6,474 bases of DNA from Nitrospinota bacterium. Its GTDB lineage: Bacteria; Nitrospinota; Nitrospinia; UBA9942. How positions within the stretch are numbered: the stretch's first letter is position 1; every line of letters starts with the position of its first letter. Made by a program: the position numbers and the translations under genes. The stretch spans positions 1 to 6,474 of the forward strand of contig JACQEW010000091.1 in NCBI GenBank assembly GCA_016200365.1. The letters run 5' to 3'. Positions 1-4,482 of the stretch are shown piece by piece. The notes under the pieces were generated by a model. That model made no database searches. It was not told the origin of the DNA and saw nothing but the letters and a program-made list of their open reading frames with translations.

Positions 1-21
1 TAAGGAAATTATAAAAAACAT

Positions 22-114
22 ATAAGGAGAAAGGGGGAAGAAGATGGAGAAATGGAGAGATAATAAGTCAGATTCTTTTTTCTCCTTTTCTCCCTTTTCT
101 CCATTCTCCTTAAT
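22..114. repeat. Imperfect inverted repeat with purine-rich and pyrimidine-rich arms
   Basis: A purine-rich stretch (about 22-62, built from GGAGAAA-like units) is followed by its approximate reverse complement (about 74-113, TTTTCTCC-like units). The two could fold into a long imperfect hairpin with a short A/T-rich loop. Each arm is a degenerate tandem array of a 7-9 nt unit. This is the same design as the elements at 3076-3142 and 6064-6155, with a different unit sequence. It sits just upstream of the first gene's ribosome binding site. No run of T follows the right-hand arm closely enough for a convincing terminator, and I see no clear sigma-70 promoter in 1-140. Confidence 0.6.
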
Positions 115-140
115 CTTTTTCTTTTGTTCTTGGAGGTAAA

Positions 141-371
141 ATGACAAGGAATGATTTTCTAAAGAAAGCCGGTTTGGCAATTGTGTCTTTAGCTGTTATT
201 GGTGTCTCTGGTTTGTTAAGCAATAAGGACAATTCAAAGTCTTGCTCCTCAAAAAAAGTCGCCTCATCAAAAGAAAAAACCAAAGTTGGATTATTTGAAA
301 ATTTTAAGAGGTATTCTGCTGTTATAAAGGAGAAGAATAAGACCTTACCTGAGAATATTAATAGATATTGA
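141..371 (+). CDS. Small protein with Tat-like N-terminus and one hydrophobic segment, function unknown
   Basis: This 76-residue protein starts at an ATG preceded by a good ribosome binding site, GGAGG at 132-136 with a 4-nt gap. The N-terminus reads T-R-N-D-F-L-K-K (residues 2-9) and is followed by a hydrophobic stretch at about 11-27. It looks like a Tat signal (S/T-R-R-x-F-L-K) in which the second arginine is asparagine. The rest is hydrophilic and lysine/serine-rich, with a single Cys35 that is not in a lipobox. Short Tat-target proteins are known beside molybdenum oxidoreductases, for example the small 'formate dehydrogenase region TAT target' proteins. The position just before the Mo subunit and the general shape fit that idea, but the C-terminal sequence does not clearly match. 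It may be a membrane-tethered accessory or assembly peptide, or a decayed Tat substrate. The reading frame is likely real; the function is not known. Confidence 0.6.
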   Translation: MTRNDFLKKAGLAIVSLAVIGVSGLLSNKDNSKSCSSKKVASSKEKTKVGLFENFKRYSAVIKEKNKTLPENINRY

Positions 372-394
372 GTAGCTCAAGGTTTTAGCCTTGA
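372..394. repeat. GTAG half-element, single hairpin
   Basis: GTAG at 372-375 directly abuts the TGA stop of the preceding gene. It is followed by the hairpin TCAAGG (377-382), loop TTTTAG, CCTTGA (389-394). The GTAG start and the TTTTAGCC loop side match the first half of the cloverleaf element at 3793-3850 (GTAG...CTTTAGCC), so I read it as a single-hairpin relative. No T-run follows, so it is not a standard terminator. Confidence 0.5.
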
Positions 395-413
395 AAAACA
401 TAAAGACATACAT

Positions 414-470
414 GGTAGCCGCACCCTTTATGGGTGCGTTAGTTTCGCAGGCATAAAGCCTGCGGCTACC
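414..470. repeat. Two-hairpin cloverleaf repeat with 10-bp terminal inverted repeats
   Basis: The terminal inverted repeats GGTAGCCGCA (414-423) and TGCGGCTACC (461-470) enclose two internal hairpins: CGCACCC/GGGTGCG (420-426 / 432-438) and CGCAGGC/GCCTGCG (446-452 / 458-464). The transcript could therefore fold as a three-way junction, or as two side-by-side stems. It ends 7 bp before the GGGAG ribosome binding site of the Mo subunit gene. The architecture matches the element at 3793-3850 although the stem sequences differ. Confidence 0.85.
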
Positions 471-487
471 AATTTAAGGGAGTTGAT

Positions 488-3082
488 ATGGCGGATAAAT
501 TCAAACCTGTAGTGAGCAAAGCGAATCTATGGAGTCGTAGAAGTTTTTTAAGGTTTACGGCTGTCAGTTCTGCTGCTGTTGCAGGAAATTCCCTGAATAT
601 AAAAGATGCCCTCGCAATGCACAGTTGGACAGGGAAAACAGACTTTGAACAGTATCCATATACCGAAAAATTAATACACCGTCCCAAAGACGGTTTTCTG
701 CCGGATAAAGTCGTAAACTCAGGCTGCTCCTTTTGTCCTTCAAACTGCCGCCATAAAGTTCATATAAAAGACGGCCGTGTTATGAATGTCTACGGCGAGC
801 CTGATGACCCTGTTCAGGACGGAGGTCTCTGTGCAAAGGGGCAGAGTATACCGCAGCTCCTCTATAATAAATACCGCATTACCAAGCCAATGAAAAGAAA
901 GGGATCAAAGCCATCCGATGTATTCGAGCCGATAACATGGGAACAGGCATTAACAGAGATAGCCCAGAAGCTTATTGATATAAGGGATAACACACCTGAA
1001 GGGGCAAAGGGTGTGGCTGCAAAGGCAAGCGGCAGGCAGACAAGGGAAGTAGGCGCAATGCAGTGGAGATTTTTTGAGCTCTACGGAAGCCCTAATACAA
1101 CTCATGAAGGTTATATATGTAATGATGCCGGCGGTATCGCCCTCGGTATGACACTTGGCAAAGGCGGGCAGACGAATGGATATGGTTACGACCCGATTAC
1201 AAAGACAGAGGATTTAGGCGACAGCAAATATATTCTATGGTTTGGGACAAATGATGCGGAATGTCATCCTGTTCTCCATTCATACATGAAAAAGAGGAAG
1301 AATAAAGCAGGGACGAAATGGGTTGTTGTAGACCCCCGCTTTACCATGACTGCAAACGGCGCCGATTTATGGCTGCCGATAAAACCCGGCACAGATATGG
1401 CTTTTATATATGGAATGCTCCACCATATTATTTCCAATAATCTTGAAGATAAAAAGTTTGTAGAAAAATGGGTTGCAGGATTTGAGGAGTTAAAAAAGTT
1501 TATAAACGAAAAAGGATATTCTCCTGAGTGGGCAGAGAAGATTACAGGCATATCAAAGGATACTATAAAAAAGATTGCAGAGGATTATGCAAAGACAAAG
1601 CCTGCAGCAATTATCACGAATGCAGGAATCGCACATCAGGTTAATGCAGTAGATACATTCAGGACACTGATATTCCTATCTGCTATTACAGGTAACATCG
1701 GCATACATGGCGGTGGTGCAAACTTTATGCACAACTCTCCAATCGGGGTCAGCCTCCCGCCGATAAAAATCCCCCTTAATCCCCCCTTTACTAAAGGGGG
1801 GGTAGGGGGGATTATTGAGGCGGGGCTTCCACCTCAGCCCGATTATTTTGTGAGGGCTGTAAACACAGGGAAACCATACAAGCTTAGAGCAATATTCTAT
1901 GCAGGCAACATGCTCACCCAAAATTCAAATACAAAAGAAGTGGAGGAGGCATTAAAAAAACTCGATTTATTCGTATCCTTCAACCTCTTCCCCCAGGAAG
2001 ACACATATTATGCCGATTATATATTGCCTACAACTACATTCTATGAAGTAGACCATGTTGGTGTGAGGAGATGCGACAGAGGAATAAGGTGGAGGAATAA
2101 ATGCGTTGACCCGATAGGCGAGGCAAAGAACGACCCCGATATATGGATAGAATTAGGTCAGATGATGGCAAAGCTCGATAAGAAAAACCCGCCCGAATAC
2201 TGGACGGAGAATCTCGATATAAAGTGGAAAGACAAAAAATATTTATGGAATCAGGTATCTCCCAAAAACAATCCGACGGCGGCAGGCATGACAGCAGACA
2301 GGATGGATAAGCTCTCTGTCCCGCTCCGCTGGCCCTGCCCCGGGACTGACCATCCCGGCACAAGTGTTATGTTCCTCGATAATCCAAAATGGAAGGATAT
2401 ATGGGGAGGCAAGAGATTTCCGAATGCCATAGACAAAGTGGAGATTTATACAAAGGAGTTGGATGATAAACTAAAACCTACAGGACACAGTGCATTACCC
2501 GAATTTTACACATCACCTGAAAATATGGATGGACATCCTACCCTCGAATACACAGATGAATTTATAAAAAGCCCCACCGTATCAAACACATCAGGAGGCA
2601 ATCTTATACACAAAGTAAAAATAGGAATCAAACCCGATGAAAAGCTGAGAAAAGAATACCCATTCCAGTTGATTACAGGGAGAAACAGCGCTCTCCATTT
2701 CCATACAATAACCCATTGGGCATGGAATCTCACACAGATTTCAGGCGATATATATGCACAGATACACCCGAAATTGGCAGAGCAGATAAAGGTGCAGACA
2801 GGAGATTTTATTAAGGTTGAGACACCGAGAGGGGCGATGGAAATGCCTGCGCTTGTATGGGACGGCATCCAGCCAAATACCATATTCATACCCATAAGCT
2901 TTGGCAACAAACAGAAAGTCCATCAGGATGTTGAGAGGAGGATATGGGATACAGTAAATAATCTAACATCAAATGTATATTACGATACACTCTCGGGCCA
3001 GCAGGGTTACAAGGCATATCTCTGCAAGATAACATCCATACCGGGAAAGAGGCTGGTGGAGAAAAAAATAGTTAAGCAATGA
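488..3082 (+). CDS. Tat-exported molybdopterin oxidoreductase, catalytic subunit (DMSO reductase family)
   Basis: This 864-residue protein starts at ATG 488 behind GGGAG (478-482). A Tat signal S-R-R-S-F-L-R (16-22) is followed by a hydrophobic stretch and a probable A-L-A cleavage site at 41-43. It carries a [4Fe-4S] motif Cys80-x2-Cys83-x3-Cys87-x27-Cys115, then the Mo-bisPGD core and a C-terminal dinucleotide-binding domain (about 720-850). Cys211, in the Y-I-C-N-D-A-G segment, is the likely Mo ligand; a cysteine there is typical of the polysulfide, thiosulfate and arsenate reductase groups. Export places catalysis outside the cytoplasm, with electrons passing to the iron-sulfur subunit encoded next. 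The substrate is unresolved; tetrathionate, polysulfide, thiosulfate, arsenic or nitrogen oxyanions cannot be separated by eye. Two oddities: residues 428-442 are encoded by an inserted palindromic repeat, and the stop codon lies inside the first unit of the next repeat. Confidence 0.93.
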   Translation: MADKFKPVVSKANLWSRRSFLRFTAVSSAAVAGNSLNIKDALAMHSWTGKTDFEQYPYTEKLIHRPKDGFLPDKVVNSGCSFCPSNCRHKVHIKDGRVMNVYGEPDDPVQDGGLCAKGQSIPQLLYNKYRITKPMKRKGSKPSDVFEPITWEQALTEIAQKLIDIRDNTPEGAKGVAAKASGRQTREVGAMQWRFFELYGSPNTTHEGYICNDAGGIALGMTLGKGGQTNGYGYDPITKTEDLGDSKYILWFGTNDAECHPVLHSYMKKRKNKAGTKWVVVDPRFTMTANGADLWLPIKPGTDMAFIYGMLHHIISNNLEDKKFVEKWVAGFEELKKFINEKGYSPEWAEKITGISKDTIKKIAEDYAKTKPAAIITNAGIAHQVNAVDTFRTLIFLSAITGNIGIHGGGANFMHNSPIGVSLPPIKIPLNPPFTKGGVGGIIEAGLPPQPDYFVRAVNTGKPYKLRAIFYAGNMLTQNSNTKEVEEALKKLDLFVSFNLFPQEDTYYADYILPTTTFYEVDHVGVRRCDRGIRWRNKCVDPIGEAKNDPDIWIELGQMMAKLDKKNPPEYWTENLDIKWKDKKYLWNQVSPKNNPTAAGMTADRMDKLSVPLRWPCPGTDHPGTSVMFLDNPKWKDIWGGKRFPNAIDKVEIYTKELDDKLKPTGHSALPEFYTSPENMDGHPTLEYTDEFIKSPTVSNTSGGNLIHKVKIGIKPDEKLRKEYPFQLITGRNSALHFHTITHWAWNLTQISGDIYAQIHPKLAEQIKVQTGDFIKVETPRGAMEMPALVWDGIQPNTIFIPISFGNKQKVHQDVERRIWDTVNNLTSNVYYDTLSGQQGYKAYLCKITSIPGKRLVEKKIVKQ
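1768..1813. repeat. Palindromic C/G-rich repeat inserted in-frame inside the Mo subunit gene
   Basis: An imperfect palindrome of about 46 bp has a perfect 10-bp inner stem, CCCCCCTTTA (1781-1790) and TAAAGGGGGG (1792-1801), flanked by outer AATCCCCC-type and GGGGGGATT arms. Read in the gene's frame it encodes I-P-L-N-P-P-F-T-K-G-G-V-G-G-I (residues 428-442). This peptide type (NPPxxKGGxGG) is one I recognise from mobile palindromic repeats scattered through many bacterial genomes, both between and inside genes. It falls between two conserved-looking stretches, S-P-I-G-V-S-L-P-P and E-A-G-L-P-P-Q, probably in a surface loop. Confidence 0.85.
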
Positions 3083-3142
3083 GCAACGAGCAATGAGCAA
3101 CGAGTTTTTTTACTCATTGCTCATTGCTCATCGCTCATTGCT
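3076..3142. repeat. Inverted array of a 7-bp unit (CAATGAG / CTCATTG), copy 1
   Basis: The left arm (3076-3104) is four tandem units alternating CAATGAG and CAACGAG. The right arm (3112-3142) is the inverted counterpart, CTCATTG, CTCATTG, CTCATCG, CTCATTG. The two are separated by a T-rich loop and form a stem of about 28 bp. The Mo subunit's final Gln codon and TGA stop (3077-3082) are the first six bases of the first unit. The right arm ends 6 bp before the GGGGG ribosome binding site of the next gene. The T-run lies in the loop rather than after the stem, so this is not a classical terminator. Confidence 0.9.
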
Positions 3143-3148
3143 TTTTGT

Positions 3149-3153
3149 GGGGG
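3149..3153 (+). promoter_or_regulatory. Ribosome binding site fixing the ferredoxin subunit start
   Basis: GGGGG lies 5 nt before ATG 3159. An upstream in-frame ATG at 3093 would add 22 residues encoded by the hairpin repeat. It lies inside the repeat's left arm with no ribosome binding site of its own, so 3159 is preferred. Confidence 0.65.
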
Positions 3154-3158
3154 TTTTA

Positions 3159-3755
3159 ATGTCAAAGACTCAATACGGATTTCTGGTAGATACTGAAAAA
3201 TGTATATTCTGCAGGGCGTGTGTAATTGCCTGCAAGATGGAGAACCATGTAGGCTCTCAATGGCAGAGGAACGAAGTAGTGCTGATGGGACCCGACCAGA
3301 CAAAAAGCCCTGCCATGTATCCAGTGTATATGAATTGCAACCACTGTGAAAGACCTGCATGTATAGCCGCTTGTCCTGTTGAAGGGAAGGCGTTGGAAAA
3401 GAAGAGCGACGGGAGGGTTCTGGTAATACCTGAAAAATGTGATGGGGATGAATTCTGTGTTTACGCCTGTCCTTATGGAGCTATAAGACTTACACCTGCC
3501 AGAAATGAGATTGGCTTCTATGTGGTTGATAAATGCACCTACTGCGTCCATAAGGCAGATAGAAAATCGTCCGACCCTGGAGGTAATCGTCCTGCCTGTG
3601 CAACAAAATGCCCTACAGGTGCAATAGAATTTGGATTGAGGGAGGAGCTTTTAAAGAAGGCGAAGAAAGAGGGGAGAGAGGAGATGGATTTTGACCTCTT
3701 CAACACAGGACCGAGTAATATTTATCTGAAACCGAGAGGGAAAACAACAGGGTAG
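3159..3755 (+). CDS. Four-cluster ferredoxin-like electron-transfer subunit of the Mo enzyme
   Basis: This 198-residue protein belongs to the NrfC/PsrB/TtrB/DmsB-type iron-sulfur subunits that carry electrons between a molybdopterin subunit and a membrane partner. Four cysteine groups are visible: C15-x2-C18-x2-C21-x3-C25; C60-x2-C63-x4-C68-x3-C72; a third group C94, C100, C104; and C126-x2-C129-x17-C147-x3-C151. In the third group the expected second cysteine is Asp97 (codon GAT at 3447-3449), giving C-x2-D-x2-C-x3-C and 15 cysteines instead of 16. That cluster may be Asp-ligated [4Fe-4S] or [3Fe-4S]. The protein has no signal peptide of its own and is presumably exported bound to the Tat-bearing Mo subunit. 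The TAG stop is shared with the first bases of a GTAG repeat. The family assignment is firm; the partner follows from gene order. Confidence 0.93.
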   Translation: MSKTQYGFLVDTEKCIFCRACVIACKMENHVGSQWQRNEVVLMGPDQTKSPAMYPVYMNCNHCERPACIAACPVEGKALEKKSDGRVLVIPEKCDGDEFCVYACPYGAIRLTPARNEIGFYVVDKCTYCVHKADRKSSDPGGNRPACATKCPTGAIEFGLREELLKKAKKEGREEMDFDLFNTGPSNIYLKPRGKTTG

Positions 3756-3777
3756 GAGCCGTCTCCTGACGGCGACT
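3752..3777. repeat. GTAG half-element overlapping the ferredoxin subunit stop codon
   Basis: GTAG (3752-3755) contains the TAG stop of the ferredoxin gene. It is followed by the hairpin GCCGTC (3758-3763), loop TCCT, GACGGC (3768-3773). It resembles the single-hairpin element at 372-394 and lies 15 bp before a full two-hairpin element. Confidence 0.6.
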
Positions 3778-3792
3778 AACGGTAATAAATAA

Positions 3793-3850
3793 TTTGTAGG
3801 GCAGGGCTTTAGCCCTGCAAATAGGCAAGCCTGAAGGCTTGCCCTACAAA
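3793..3850. repeat. Two-hairpin cloverleaf repeat with 11-bp terminal inverted repeats
   Basis: The perfect terminal inverted repeats TTTGTAGGGCA (3793-3803) and TGCCCTACAAA (3840-3850) enclose the hairpins GCAGGGC/GCCCTGC (3801-3807 / 3812-3818, loop TTTA) and GGCAAGCC/GGCTTGCC (3824-3831 / 3836-3843, loop TGAA). It ends directly before the GAGGGGG ribosome binding site of the cytochrome c gene. The layout is the same as at 414-470. Confidence 0.9.
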
Positions 3851-3862
3851 AGAGGGGGTTAG

Positions 3863-4393
3863 ATGGACAAACTGAAATTATTAATAGGGTTTTTAATAAT
3901 AATAGCTGGTTTCTATATATCAACAAAATATGTGCAAAAAGAAATGAAGTATTATCATAAAATCGCCTCACCATCGAAGGAAGGCGAAGCGGAGCAGTTA
4001 GGACCGCCGATTACTGCAGCTTCCATAGCTTTGAGCTCCCCGATTGCCCCAACCGTCGGCAGTGAGAGAAATGACGATGCAATCGAAGGCGAGGTAACAC
4101 AGGTTTTAATGGGTAGAAGGATAACGGCGTCAGATATTACCCATGCCTATTCATTCATATCTGAAAGATGTATGAAGTGTCATGAGCAGGATGGTCCCGG
4201 TCCATGGTTTTACGGAAAGAATGATTTTGAAAAGGACCAGCTCTTTGCAACTAAGGAGGGGTTGGTTTTAAGAAGCTGGACGGAAAAGCTCATAACCCCT
4301 ACGCTTAATTACATTTATAAAGATACACATGCAAAGAAAGTTCCCTTTGAAGTTGGAGGGAGCGCAGAGGAGTTACTGAAAAGGTCACAGTAA
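3863..4393 (+). CDS. Membrane-anchored monoheme c-type cytochrome
   Basis: This 176-residue protein starts at ATG 3863, 4 nt after GAGGGGG (3852-3858). An uncleaved-looking N-terminal hydrophobic helix (about 4-20) is followed by a basic segment. A long, low-conservation-looking linker (about 35-80) leads to a single heme c motif, C103-M-K-C106-H107. The domain after the motif is only about 70 residues. Histidines 94 and 157 or a methionine could supply the second axial ligand, but I cannot tell which. By position it is a one-electron relay on the outer face of the membrane, between the Mo/FeS pair and the bd-like membrane protein or a soluble carrier. The linker contains an inverted pair CGATTGC (4041-4047) / GCAATCG (4079-4085), which may be another decayed repeat. 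I cannot name a closer family. Confidence 0.85.
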   Translation: MDKLKLLIGFLIIIAGFYISTKYVQKEMKYYHKIASPSKEGEAEQLGPPITAASIALSSPIAPTVGSERNDDAIEGEVTQVLMGRRITASDITHAYSFISERCMKCHEQDGPGPWFYGKNDFEKDQLFATKEGLVLRSWTEKLITPTLNYIYKDTHAKKVPFEVGGSAEELLKRSQ

Positions 4394-4397
4394 AACA

Positions 4398-4463
4398 GCA
4401 ATGAGCAACGAGCAACGAGCAACGAGTAAAAAAACTCATTGCCCATTGCTCATCGCTCATTGC
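4398..4463. repeat. Inverted array of a 7-bp unit (CAATGAG / CTCATTG), copy 2
   Basis: The left arm at 4398-4426 (units CAATGAG, CAACGAG, CAACGAG, CAACGAG) and the right arm at 4435-4463 (CTCATTG, CCCATTG, CTCATCG, CTCATTG) are each 29 nt long, separated by an A-rich loop. The left arm starts 4 bp after the cytochrome c stop codon. The element is the same family as 3076-3142, with a loop of the opposite strand sense (A-run rather than T-run). Confidence 0.9.
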
Positions 4464-4471
4464 TAAATTTT

Positions 4472-4477
4472 GGGAGG
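4472..4477 (+). promoter_or_regulatory. Ribosome binding site for the bd-like gene, long form
   Basis: GGGAGG lies 5 nt before ATG 4483 and is the strongest Shine-Dalgarno match in this region, so I chose 4483 as the start. A second in-frame ATG at 4618 is preceded by GGGAG (4609-4613) with a 4-nt gap. It would give a 480-residue protein lacking the signal-peptide-like extension. Confidence 0.6.
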
Positions 4478-4482
4478 AATAA

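Noticed and set aside
61..140. Sigma-70 promoter before the first gene
   Set aside because: The segment is T/C-rich with no convincing -35/-10 pair; a promoter may lie upstream of the window.
3076..3142. CRISPR-like repeat array
   Set aside because: The units are 7 bp, contiguous and inverted, with no spacers and no cas genes.
3076..3142. Rho-independent terminator after the Mo subunit gene
   Set aside because: The T-run is in the loop, not after the stem, and the stem sequence is followed at once by the next gene's ribosome binding site.
3093..3158. Upstream in-frame start extending the ferredoxin subunit by 22 residues
   Set aside because: The extension is wholly repeat-derived plus a few residues, has no ribosome binding site, and the family's usual N-terminus begins at the ATG at 3159.
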